A stretch of DNA of 7,477 nucleotides from Marinagarivorans sp. UBA5868 (GTDB lineage Bacteria; Pseudomonadota; Gammaproteobacteria; Pseudomonadales; Cellvibrionaceae), in NCBI GenBank assembly GCA_002432095.1, contig DJFQ01000154.1, forward strand, positions 6,303 to 13,779, given 5' to 3'. Every line of letters starts with the position of its first letter. The first letter of the stretch is position 1. The notes under the pieces are model-generated. The model had not been told where the DNA came from. It did not search any database and saw nothing but the letters and a program-made list of their open reading frames with translations. Below, one piece after another: positions 1 through 7,477 of the stretch. The translations under genes and the position numbers were made by a program.

Positions 1-1142
1 AGACGCTGTAATTCCTGGCGAATAATCTCCGACGCAAAAGCGCTACCGCCGCCGCTGTCTACCCTCAATACCACCGCTTTAACCTCTTCATCCTGGCGGG
101 CTTTGCGAATCAGTTCGCTGAGGGAATCGCCGCCGATGGTGCCCTCCGGGTGATGGCCGTCAAGAATGGTCCCGCTGGCAACGATCAGCCCGATATTGCC
201 CTGCTGCACACCCGAGGTGCCGAGGAGGTGCTGGTTGTAAGATTCGGCTTCGATGTACTGCACCTTTTCCGGGTCATCTCCGGCGGCGCCAAAACGTTGG
301 ATCAATTCACTAGTGCGCGCCTGCCGCGTTCCCACCCGGTCGACCAGCCGATGTTGTAACGCCAACTGGGCTGTATCGCCCTGGGTAGCTTGCAACTTTT
401 CACCCATGGAGTTGATGAAGGTGGTGAGTGTGCCGGGTTCAAGCTGGCGGCGCTGTTCGACCTGATCGGTGTACACCTGCCACAAGGCGTCCAACCACAG
501 TTGGTTGTGCTCGCGGGAGGCATCCGACATATCGTTGCGTGTGTAAGGCTCGACGAAGTCTTTGAACTGGCCGACTTTGAAGACGTGGAAATTCACCGCC
601 AGCTTGTCAAAGGCATCCTTGAAGTAATTACGGTAGAGGCCCATGCCGGTGAGGGCGAGGCTGCCCATATCGTTGAGGTAAATTTCATCGGCGTAGCTGG
701 CGAGGAAGTACTGCTGCTGGGTGTAATTGTCGGCCAGTGCGATTACTGGCTTGCCCTCGGCGCGGAAGCGATCGATGGCTTCACCGATCTCCTGCAATTT
801 GCTCAAACCGCCGCCATCGAGGTTGTCCAGGAGCAGCAACAGTCCGGTAATGCGGTCATCATGAGCGGCGTGGTCGATAGTGTCGACCACATCGCGCACG
901 AGAGTTTCCATCGGCCCTTCGTTGCCGACGTTCATCAGCCGCGCGGACGGCGATGTATAAGAATACTGGTCGACCAGAATGCCAGAGGGCCTGAGCAGCA
1001 AAGGTGCCTTGTCTGGCAAGGAAGTACCGCGAGGCGCAAAAATCGCCATCAGTACTGCAACCAGAATTACCAAAGTGATGATGTTAAGCAGTGCGGTGCG
1101 CAGCCAACTGAGTCCGCGCCAAAGAAACGAAAAAACACGCAT
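1..1142 (-). CDS. sppA: Signal peptide peptidase SppA (protease IV, 67K type), C-terminus outside the window
   Basis: SppA is an inner-membrane serine protease of peptidase family S49 that degrades signal peptides left after secretion, using a Ser/Lys dyad. The 380 visible residues begin at ATG 1142 with a short basic segment and one membrane helix (about residues 17-36), then a first S49-like domain. K194 lies in VGQFKDFVEPYTR, matching the family's general-base lysine (K209 in E. coli). The start of the second domain carries KAVVLRVDSGGGSAFASE, where S367 aligns with the E. coli nucleophile S409. The usual SPGGS is SGGGS here, so the proline is replaced by glycine. E. coli SppA is 618 residues, so roughly the last 200-240 residues are missing beyond position 1. 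The start lies 18 bp after the DUF2069 stop with no clear Shine-Dalgarno, which suggests translation as part of the operon. The family assignment is firm; activity is inferred. Confidence 0.95.
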   Translation of the reverse strand, partial: MRVFSFLWRGLSWLRTALLNIITLVILVAVLMAIFAPRGTSLPDKAPLLLRPSGILVDQYSYTSPSARLMNVGNEGPMETLVRDVVDTIDHAAHDDRITGLLLLLDNLDGGGLSKLQEIGEAIDRFRAEGKPVIALADNYTQQQYFLASYADEIYLNDMGSLALTGMGLYRNYFKDAFDKLAVNFHVFKVGQFKDFVEPYTRNDMSDASREHNQLWLDALWQVYTDQVEQRRQLEPGTLTTFINSMGEKLQATQGDTAQLALQHRLVDRVGTRQARTSELIQRFGAAGDDPEKVQYIEAESYNQHLLGTSGVQQGNIGLIVASGTILDGHHPEGTIGGDSLSELIRKARQDEEVKAVVLRVDSGGGSAFASEIIRQELQR

Positions 1143-1160
1143 AGGGATAAATCGCCCGAA

Positions 1161-2503
<1,343 letters not shown>

Positions 2504-2538
2504 TTTTGTGGAAATTGGTTGGGTTTCAGGAGGGCGAC

Positions 2539-2567
2539 ATTCTAGCCCGGATAGGTCGCAAGGGCAG
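2539..2567 (-). promoter_or_regulatory. Possible sigma70 promoter of the arsC operon
   Basis: On the minus strand a TAGAAT hexamer (2539-2544) matches the -10 consensus at five of six bases and lies 36 bp upstream of the arsC start. At 17-bp spacing the -35 position (2562-2567) reads CTGCCC, a poor match, so an activator or the adjoining palindrome may matter. Prediction by eye only. Confidence 0.3.
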
Positions 2568-2583
2568 CGGAAATTTCCGCTGC
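2564..2583. repeat. Perfect 20-bp palindrome in the divergent arsC/yihY intergenic region
   Basis: GCAGCGGAAA is followed directly by its reverse complement TTTCCGCTGC, giving ten-base arms with no loop, the form of a dimeric repressor or activator site. It abuts the predicted -35 region of the arsC operon. GCAGCGGAA recurs at 2593-2601 (29 bp later), so the right arm CCGCTGC (2577-2583) can also pair with GCAGCGG (2593-2599). The symmetry is seen directly; the function is unknown. Confidence 0.75.
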
Positions 2584-2603
2584 TTCGCCGCGGCAGCGGA
2601 ATT

Positions 2604-2632
2604 TTGCCGGCATTTGCGTGCCGGATTTTACT
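2604..2632 (+). promoter_or_regulatory. Possible sigma70 promoter of yihY, with a small inverted repeat in its spacer
   Basis: TTGCCG (2604-2609) and TTTACT (2627-2632) are each four-of-six matches to the -35 and -10 consensus at exactly 17 bp. The spacer contains CCGGCA (2607-2612) and TGCCGG (2619-2624), a 6-bp inverted repeat with a 6-base loop that could be a regulator site. The transcript would begin about 30 bases ahead of the yihY start. Weak prediction by eye. Confidence 0.3.
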
Positions 2633-2670
2633 GAATCATTTACGTGTTAAGGCTCCAGGCGGACCCGACT

Positions 2671-3957
2671 ATGACCATTTTTCCCGAAGCATTGACGATG
2701 TATTTGCGCAGCCCGTTGCAGACGGGTAAGCGCTTTTTGCGCAATCTCGGCAGTGACTTCGTGGCCCACGGTTGTCAAAAAAGCGCAGCGGCGCTGACCT
2801 ATCTCAGTTTGTTCGCCCTGGTTCCCTTAATGACGGTGGTTTATTCGGTGTTTTCGCTGATTCCCGCTTTCGATGGCGTAGCCGAACAGTTGCAGGTATT
2901 GCTGTTCAACCATTTTGTGCCGGAAAGCGGCCAGGAATTGCGGGCGTATCTCGCGGAATTTTCCTCGCATGCACGTTCACTCACCGGCGTGGGCGTCGGT
3001 ATGTTGGTGGTGACGGCATACTGGATGCTCGCCAACATCGAAAAAACCTTTAACGATATTTGGGGTGTTCCCCGGGCGCGCAAAGGCATCGCCAGCTTTC
3101 TGCTTTATTGGGCGGTGTTGAGCATAGGTCCGCTACTGCTGGGTGCCGGCCTTGCCATTAATACGTATCTGCTGTCGTTAAAACTCGTCTTCCGCGAATA
3201 CGATGCGCTGGGACTGAGTTCCCTGGTGTTTCAGGTTCTACCGTTCGTACTCATGGCACTGGCATTTACGCTGCTGTTTGCCGCCGTGCCAAACTGCCGG
3301 GTGCCTCTGCGTCACGCTTTGATCGGCGGAGTGATGACGGCCTTGATGTTCCATTTATTGAAGGAGCTTTTCAGCGCGGTGGTCGCACGCTCGTCTTTTC
3401 AGTTGGTATACGGTGCGTTCGCCGCCGTGCCCTTGTTTCTGCTGTGGATGAATCTGGTATGGACGGTGGTGTTGGCCGGCGCGATTTTGGTGAGAACCTT
3501 GGCGGAGCGTGCATACCGCACCAAGGAGGACACCTTTAGTGACATGCACGCGGCTTTGGCCTGTTTGGAGTTATTGCATGAACGCAGCAGAAGAGGGGGC
3601 ACGCTGTCCGACGCCGACTGTTTTCGTCTCGGCCTGGGCGTGGTGCATTGGCAGCGTTTGCGCAGTCTGCTGGAGCGGGCGCGATGGCTCGCACCCACTA
3701 ACAGCGGGCGCTATGTACTGACCCGGGATTTGCGGACCGTCACCCTTTGGGATCTTGCCTGTGTGGTGGGGGTGCGCTTGGGGGATTTGGAGTATTCCGT
3801 TGCCCGGGGCGCGAGCACGCGCTGGTATGAGGTTTATGTGCAGCGTCGACAGCAGCTGGTGGACGGGGCCCGGGAGAGCTTCAATTTGCCCCTCGAAGCG
3901 CTGCTGACTGCCCCGTCTGAAGTCGAAAATCAGGGGCTTATTGCCCCCCGGGAATAA
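2671..3957 (+). CDS. yihY: YihY/BrkB (UPF0761) family inner-membrane protein with C-terminal cytoplasmic domain
   Basis: This 428-residue protein has six membrane segments at about residues 43-63, 104-125, 141-163, 183-205, 212-236 and 247-275. Family motifs are AAALTYLSLFALVPLMTV (39-56), KTFNDIWGVPRARKG (125-139), VPNCRVPLRHALIGG (206-220) and YGAFAAVPLFLLWMNLVW (247-264). The family was long called ribonuclease BN in error, because true RNase BN is the ElaC-type enzyme; its transport or envelope role is unsettled. After residue 280 come about 145 polar residues absent from the shorter E. coli YihY (290 aa). The part at 288-370 looks like a winged-helix fold by eye (DMHAALACLELLHERS, then LSDADCFRLGL and RYVLTRDLRTVTLWDL). 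ATG 2671 is preferred, with AGGCGGA 7 bases ahead; GTG 2644 would add nine residues and ATG 2698 is also possible. It is divergent from arsC, as in Pseudomonas. Confidence 0.93.
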   Translation: MTIFPEALTMYLRSPLQTGKRFLRNLGSDFVAHGCQKSAAALTYLSLFALVPLMTVVYSVFSLIPAFDGVAEQLQVLLFNHFVPESGQELRAYLAEFSSHARSLTGVGVGMLVVTAYWMLANIEKTFNDIWGVPRARKGIASFLLYWAVLSIGPLLLGAGLAINTYLLSLKLVFREYDALGLSSLVFQVLPFVLMALAFTLLFAAVPNCRVPLRHALIGGVMTALMFHLLKELFSAVVARSSFQLVYGAFAAVPLFLLWMNLVWTVVLAGAILVRTLAERAYRTKEDTFSDMHAALACLELLHERSRRGGTLSDADCFRLGLGVVHWQRLRSLLERARWLAPTNSGRYVLTRDLRTVTLWDLACVVGVRLGDLEYSVARGASTRWYEVYVQRRQQLVDGARESFNLPLEALLTAPSEVENQGLIAPRE

Positions 3958-3981
3958 TCCAGCCAAGTTTTATAGGCCGAC

Positions 3982-4007
3982 TATACTAACGATTATTACC
4001 GGCCGGT
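3982..4007 (+). promoter_or_regulatory. Possible -10 element and palindrome ahead of the receiver gene
   Basis: TATACT (3982-3987) is a five-of-six -10 match in the 63-bp gap after yihY, but no good -35 lies 16-18 bp upstream. Ten bases downstream is the perfect 10-bp palindrome ACCGGCCGGT (3998-4007), which would cover the early transcribed region and could be an operator. There is no obvious terminator after yihY, so read-through into the receiver gene is equally possible. Confidence 0.3.
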
Positions 4008-4020
4008 CCTGATTTTCTCT

Positions 4021-4386
4021 ATGGCAATACCATTACTGATATGCGATGACTCCAACATGGCGCGCAAGCAGGTGGCCAAAGCGCTTCCCCAGGGGTGGGA
4101 TGTGAGCATCAGTTATGCGAGCAACGGACTGGAGGCTTTGGCGGCGATCCGCCAGGGTAAAGGTGAGATGGTTTTTCTTGACCTCACCATGCCTGAAATG
4201 GATGGTTTTGGCGTGCTCGAAACCATTCGCAAAGAAGATCTGAAATCCGTCGTGATTGTCATATCGGGCGACATCCAACCGGTGGCTCGCGATCGTGTGC
4301 TGCAGCTCGGCGCCATCGACTTCATCAAAAAGCCGGTTAACCAGGAAAAACTGCTCCAGATTCTGGAAACCTACGGCTTGCTCTGA
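4021..4386 (+). CDS. Stand-alone CheY-like response regulator receiver protein
   Basis: The 121-residue product is a single receiver domain with no output domain, so it must act through a partner protein. All key residues are visible: acidic pair D9-D10 (LLICDDS) for magnesium, phospho-acceptor D54 in MVFLDLTMPEMDGFGVL, the switch Ser S82 in VIVISGD, and K104 followed by P105 in DFIKKPV. The alpha4-beta5 region has the usual LGAIDFI pattern. It should be phosphorylated by a histidine kinase or by a small phosphodonor. The nearest candidate is the CHASE/PAS sensor at 6015, but avtA lies between them. The start ATG 4021 gives the standard N-terminal strand; no good Shine-Dalgarno is seen (GATTTTCTCT precedes it). 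It is not cheY of a chemotaxis operon, because no chemotaxis genes flank it; the cognate output is unknown. Confidence 0.93.
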   Translation: MAIPLLICDDSNMARKQVAKALPQGWDVSISYASNGLEALAAIRQGKGEMVFLDLTMPEMDGFGVLETIRKEDLKSVVIVISGDIQPVARDRVLQLGAIDFIKKPVNQEKLLQILETYGLL

Positions 4387-4403
4387 TCCTCTTCAGGGCC
4401 TGC

Positions 4404-4562
4404 TTGACCCGCGTCTGCGATATGGTTTGACCTGCTCTGTTACATGCCCTGAGGCTCATCTGCAAGGTGTTTTGCCTTGGTCTACAAACACGCGTTGACG
4501 CTCATCTGCTACATACCTGCCTTCGCCTGCAATATGCAGGGCGTGCCTTGCGTTAAGATGCC
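4404..4562. repeat. Degenerate tandem repeat, about seven units of about 22 bp
   Basis: The gap before avtA contains a recurring core TCTGC or close variant at 4414 (TCTGC), 4436 (TCTGT), 4459 (TCTGC), 4481 (TCTAC), 4505 (TCTGC), 4526 (CCTGC) and, weakest, 4547 (CTTGC). Steps are 22, 23, 22, 24, 21 and 21 bp, close to two helical turns. Units 1, 2 and 5 begin TTGAC (4404, 4427, 4495), and units 4 and 6 begin TGCCTT (4473, 4518). GCTCATCTGC is exact at 4454 and 4500, which suggests a 45-46 bp double unit. Unit 6 contains the stem CCTGCA-ATA-TGCAGG (4526-4540). The units are too diverged for a recent duplication and too irregular for CRISPR. It may be a regulator array or an old tandem repeat. 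Confidence 0.55.
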
Positions 4563-4587
4563 TGTCCCTTTTTGCCGGTGATCCGCC

Positions 4588-5841
4588 ATGAAACTCTCTC
4601 AATTTGGCTGCCTGTTGGCGCAGGATTCCCCCATCGTTCAGTTGATGGAGGATCTTGGAGAGGCACTCAGTCGCAATCCAGATCTCCTTTTTCTCGGCGG
4701 CGGCAATCCCGCTCAGGTACCCGCCGCGCAAGCATGTTTTCACCAGCATTTACAGGCCATTGCTGAAGATCCGCAAGCGACCGCATCAATGCTCGGTGTT
4801 TACCCGGCTCCCCAGGGCGGTGACAGCACCCTGCGGGCGGTGGCAGGTTTTCTATCCCGCGAGTGCGGCTGGCCGGTGGATGAGGCCAACATTGCCCTGG
4901 TCAACGGTAGTCAATTGGCGTTCTTTATCTTGTTCAACCTGCTCGCTGGCGCCGGTGAAGACGGTGCAAATCGGCGGGTGTTATTGCCGTTGGTGCCCGA
5001 GTATCTGGGATATGGCGCCCAGGGATTGGGACAGAATTTTTTTGTTGCCCGCAAACCATTGCTGCAGACCGCTACCGCGCAGCGCTTCAAATACGCGCTG
5101 GATCTGGATGCTTTGAATGTCGATGCCGATATAGGCGCGCTCTGCGTATCGCGTCCGACCAACCCCTCCGGCAATTTGCTCACGCACGCAGAGATGGATC
5201 AACTATTGGCAAAGGCGCGCGGGGCGGGCGTTCCGTTGCTGGTGGATCTCGCTTACGGTTCACCGTTTCCAGGCATTGTTTATCAAACCAATGACAATCC
5301 GTGGCGCTCCGGTGCTGTGCATGTACTCAGTCTCTCCAAACTTGGCTTGCCGGGCGTGCGCACCGCCATAGTGGTAGCGGACGAAGAACTGATCCGCTGC
5401 GTCGCACGGGCCAATACCATCATGAGTCTCGCTAACGGCAATCTTGGCCCAGCACTTCTGGAACGCCTGATCAGCAGCGGTGACTTGGCTCGCTTGGGAC
5501 AGTCTGTGCTTCCCGATTTCTACCGCGCCCGGCGGGACTATCTGGTAGACCTTTTGGATCGTGCCTTACAGGGTTTGCCTTATAGGATTCACGAGCCGCA
5601 GGGCGCCTTTTTTGTTTGGTTGTGGCTGGAGCAACTGCCCGGGGGCGCGCAAGGTCTTTACGAAAAGCTGAAAAAACAGGGCGTTTTGTTAATGGCCGGC
5701 GAGCCGTTCTTTTTCGGCTGGGAGAAGACCTGGAGCCACGCACGGGAGTGTTTGCGCCTGACTTATTGCCAGCCGCCGGAAGCGCTGGAACGGGCGGTAA
5801 ATATTATTGCCAGTGAAGTGCGCGCGTTGTACGGACGCTGA
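4588..5841 (+). CDS. avtA: Valine-pyruvate aminotransferase AvtA (PLP, class I/II)
   Basis: AvtA (transaminase C) interconverts valine and pyruvate with 2-oxoisovalerate and alanine, linking branched-chain amino acid and alanine synthesis in the cytoplasm. At 417 residues it has the same length as E. coli AvtA. Visible family features are the N-terminal LLFLGGGNPAQVP (33-45), YPAPQGG (72-78) and NGSQLAFF (106-113) that seat the cofactor phosphate, PLVPEYLGY (134-142), SRPTNPSGN (188-196), DLAYGSPFPG (220-229) with D220 and Y223 for the pyridine ring, and SLSKLGLPG with Schiff-base lysine K251. R390 in CLRLTY matches the substrate carboxylate-binding arginine. GGTGA six bases ahead of ATG 4588 is a reasonable ribosome site. 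The gene stands alone: 201 bp after the receiver gene and 173 bp before the sensor gene. The upstream repeat array may regulate it. Identification is from remembered similarity and is strong. Confidence 0.95.
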   Translation: MKLSQFGCLLAQDSPIVQLMEDLGEALSRNPDLLFLGGGNPAQVPAAQACFHQHLQAIAEDPQATASMLGVYPAPQGGDSTLRAVAGFLSRECGWPVDEANIALVNGSQLAFFILFNLLAGAGEDGANRRVLLPLVPEYLGYGAQGLGQNFFVARKPLLQTATAQRFKYALDLDALNVDADIGALCVSRPTNPSGNLLTHAEMDQLLAKARGAGVPLLVDLAYGSPFPGIVYQTNDNPWRSGAVHVLSLSKLGLPGVRTAIVVADEELIRCVARANTIMSLANGNLGPALLERLISSGDLARLGQSVLPDFYRARRDYLVDLLDRALQGLPYRIHEPQGAFFVWLWLEQLPGGAQGLYEKLKKQGVLLMAGEPFFFGWEKTWSHARECLRLTYCQPPEALERAVNIIASEVRALYGR

Positions 5842-6014
5842 TTATCGTACACAGGTTAAATATGTCGTTGGGGATGATAGACCGGCATTTTCTGCTAGTT
5901 TTAAAGAATCCCCGCTAACAAGTTGGAGTTGTGGCGGAGGCGATAATAAAGCGCTTCGCGTAAGTCGACGGGTTGGACAGTCATCCGCGGTTTACCAGCA
6001 ACCGGCCGGCAACT
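5842..6014 (+). other. Intergenic region avtA to sensor gene, no clear element
   Basis: I looked for a terminator, promoter and RNA gene in these 173 bp and found only weak signals. TGTACG/CGTACA (5828-5833 and 5846-5851) is a 6-bp inverted repeat spanning the avtA stop without a T-tract. GGGGAT (5870-5875) and ATCCCC (5908-5913) could pair over a 32-base loop. GATAAT (5942-5947) resembles a -10 but has no good -35. ACCGGCCGG (6001-6009) lies just ahead of the sensor start and also occurs before the receiver gene. Confidence 0.4.
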
Positions 6015-7477
6015 ATGAAACTGTCCCAATTTTCCTCTCCTTCCCGCTTAGGTGCGCTGACGTTTTTACTCGGCCTGATACTCACGACCCTGGCAACCTG
6101 GCAGGTTGTGCGGGTCAATCGCGAAAATCTTGCCGAAGCGGTCGCCCAACGAGCAGAGCGGCTGCGTGACGAAATAACCCAGCGGTTGAGGCTATATACC
6201 TACGGTTTGCGCGGCGCGCGCGGTCACTTTTTAACGGCGGGCGAGGATGCCAGCAGATCCGCTTTTCTACTTTACAGCCAGTCTCGTGACATACATACAG
6301 AGTTTCCGGGCGCTCGCGGATTTGGTTTTGTACGTCGGGTGCCGGTAGAAGAAGAACAAAAATTTATTGAGCGGGCACGGGCGGAAGGTTTTGTTGACAT
6401 GGATGTACTGCAACTTGAACCTCATGATGGAGAGCGCTATGTCATTCAATATGCGGAGCCTTTTGACCGCAATCATCAAGCGGTTGGATTCGATGTAGCA
6501 TCCGAGGAAAACAGACGCACAGCCGCTGTTGCATCCATGCGCACGGGTCGGGCTCACATTACCGGGCCAATCACCTTGAGGCAGGCGTCGGGCTACCATC
6601 ATCAATCGTTTCTTATTCTGCTGCCGGTGTATCGAACCGGTGCGACGCCCGCAACGGAGGCCGAGCGTGAAGCGGCGACTATCGGCTGGAGTTATGTAGC
6701 GCTGCTGATGCAAGAGGTTCTCAAAGATTTGCCAGTTGAACCTCAGTTTTTCTCTCTGGACCTGTTCGACATTACGAATGGCGAGCGAGATATTTTTTAT
6801 GACTCCGTCGGGACGCAACGCGTAAGGACCACAGCTGACACCAGGTCAGCCACGGCACAGTCCCTTTCCTTCGATATCCTCGGCCGGCAATGGCAAATGG
6901 AACTGCAACCCACACCGGCTTTTGCTCGCAGCGTGCAGCGGGTTAAGCCAATGCAGATCTTTGCCTTTGGCATGTTGTTGAGTGTGCTGACCGCGTCACT
7001 CGTGAATTTGTTGGCCACGGCGCGTCGTCGCAAACGCCAAATGTTCCTCGCCCAGGCGAATCTTGCCGCGCTGGTGAAAAATTCCACTGACGCGATTATC
7101 GGCAAGACACTGGAGGGCGTTATCACCAGCTGGAGTCGCGGTGCCGAACTCATGTTTGATATTTCCGCTAAAGATGCAGTGGGGCAGCGCGTCGTCGACC
7201 TGATCGTGCCAGACGCTCTCGCGGAGGAGGAGGCCATGCTCATGGCGCGGCTGCGGCGCAGGGAGTCCATTTCGTCTTTTGAAACACGCCGCCGCCGGCG
7301 TGATGGTACTGAGCTTCATGTTTCGCTGGCGCTTTCGCCTTTGTGTGATGACAGCGGGCAGATCGCCGGCATCTCCACCACCGTGCGCGACATCAGCGCC
7401 CAGAAAGCCGCAGAGGCGGAGATCCGCAGCGTGCTGGAAACCCAGGTTGCCGAACGCACCAGCGAATTGGATGAGGC
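6015..7477 (+). CDS. Membrane sensor protein: CHASE domain, PAS domain, output domain beyond the window
   Basis: The first 487 residues are visible. A membrane helix at about 12-31 is followed by a periplasmic CHASE domain (about 60-210): LRGARGHFL, FPGARGFGFVRRVP, ERYVIQYAEPFDRNHQAVGFDV, TGRAHITGPITL and FLILLPVY are the family's recurring blocks. A less conserved extracellular part runs to about 310, then a second helix at about 313-335. A cytoplasmic PAS domain follows (about 346-460), with VKNSTDAIIGKTLEGVITSW, RRRRRDGTELHVSLALSPL and GISTTVRDIS, and then a likely coiled coil (462-487). CHASE domains bind small ligands outside the membrane, and PAS domains relay or add a signal. The missing C-terminus is probably a histidine kinase, possibly with receiver or Hpt modules, but a GGDEF/EAL output cannot be excluded. 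ATG 6015 is the first good start and has no strong Shine-Dalgarno. The ligand is unknown. Confidence 0.9.
   Translation, partial: MKLSQFSSPSRLGALTFLLGLILTTLATWQVVRVNRENLAEAVAQRAERLRDEITQRLRLYTYGLRGARGHFLTAGEDASRSAFLLYSQSRDIHTEFPGARGFGFVRRVPVEEEQKFIERARAEGFVDMDVLQLEPHDGERYVIQYAEPFDRNHQAVGFDVASEENRRTAAVASMRTGRAHITGPITLRQASGYHHQSFLILLPVYRTGATPATEAEREAATIGWSYVALLMQEVLKDLPVEPQFFSLDLFDITNGERDIFYDSVGTQRVRTTADTRSATAQSLSFDILGRQWQMELQPTPAFARSVQRVKPMQIFAFGMLLSVLTASLVNLLATARRRKRQMFLAQANLAALVKNSTDAIIGKTLEGVITSWSRGAELMFDISAKDAVGQRVVDLIVPDALAEEEAMLMARLRRRESISSFETRRRRRDGTELHVSLALSPLCDDSGQIAGISTTVRDISAQKAAEAEIRSVLETQVAERTSELDE

Noticed and set aside
3934..3957. Rho-independent terminator at the end of yihY
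   Set aside because: TTATTGCCC and GGGAATAA can pair with a bulge, but the stem is short, overlaps the stop codon and is not followed by a T-tract.
4526..4540. LexA-type SOS box at the CCTGCA-ATA-TGCAGG palindrome
   Set aside because: The LexA box of this class needs CTGT-N8-ACAG; here the half-sites are CTG and CAG with N7, and no SOS gene follows.
4404..4562. CRISPR array
   Set aside because: Units are about 22 bp with only a five-base core in common, there are no identical repeats separated by unique spacers, and no cas gene is present.
5807..6169. 120-codon plus-strand open frame spanning the avtA end and the sensor start
   Set aside because: It overlaps two supported genes in another frame and its composition is unlike a real protein.
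6267..6818. 183-codon open frame on the minus strand
   Set aside because: It is antisense to the CHASE coding region, which has clear conserved blocks in the plus frame.

Overview
The window looks like ordinary chromosome from a gammaproteobacterium of the Pseudomonas/Cellvibrio kind. This is inferred from protein resemblance to Pseudomonas and E. coli families, moderately high GC, and gene order: a YihY/BrkB membrane protein divergent from arsC-wrbA-DUF2069, an arrangement I recall from Pseudomonas aeruginosa (PA0948-PA0951). I see no mobile element, RNA gene, CRISPR array or phage gene.

Layout. Positions 1-2503 hold a compact leftward operon, read from right to left: a YfgD-type ArsC reductase, a WrbA-type flavodoxin-fold quinone reductase, a four-helix DUF2069 membrane protein, and SppA (protease IV), whose C-terminal part is cut by the window edge. 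The junctions are tight: 4 bp, an 8-bp overlap, and 18 bp. A 167-bp divergent intergenic region (2504-2670) contains a perfect 20-bp palindrome and further inverted repeats between the leftward operon and rightward yihY.

The right half is entirely rightward: yihY (2671-3957), a stand-alone CheY-like receiver (4021-4386), a 201-bp gap filled largely by a degenerate repeat of about 22 bp, avtA (valine-pyruvate aminotransferase, 4588-5841), a 173-bp gap with no clear element, and the first 487 codons of a membrane sensor with a CHASE domain and a PAS domain (6015 to the window end). The output domain of the sensor lies outside the window.

How the genes fit together. The left operon combines thiol/quinone redox enzymes with membrane and envelope quality-control proteins, which suggests stress housekeeping. 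The receiver and the sensor could belong to one signalling pathway, but they are separated by avtA and nothing in the sequence proves a partnership. The least explained structure is non-coding: the phased repeat array before avtA and the palindrome cluster between arsC and yihY. I found no convincing evidence of a wholly new multi-gene system.
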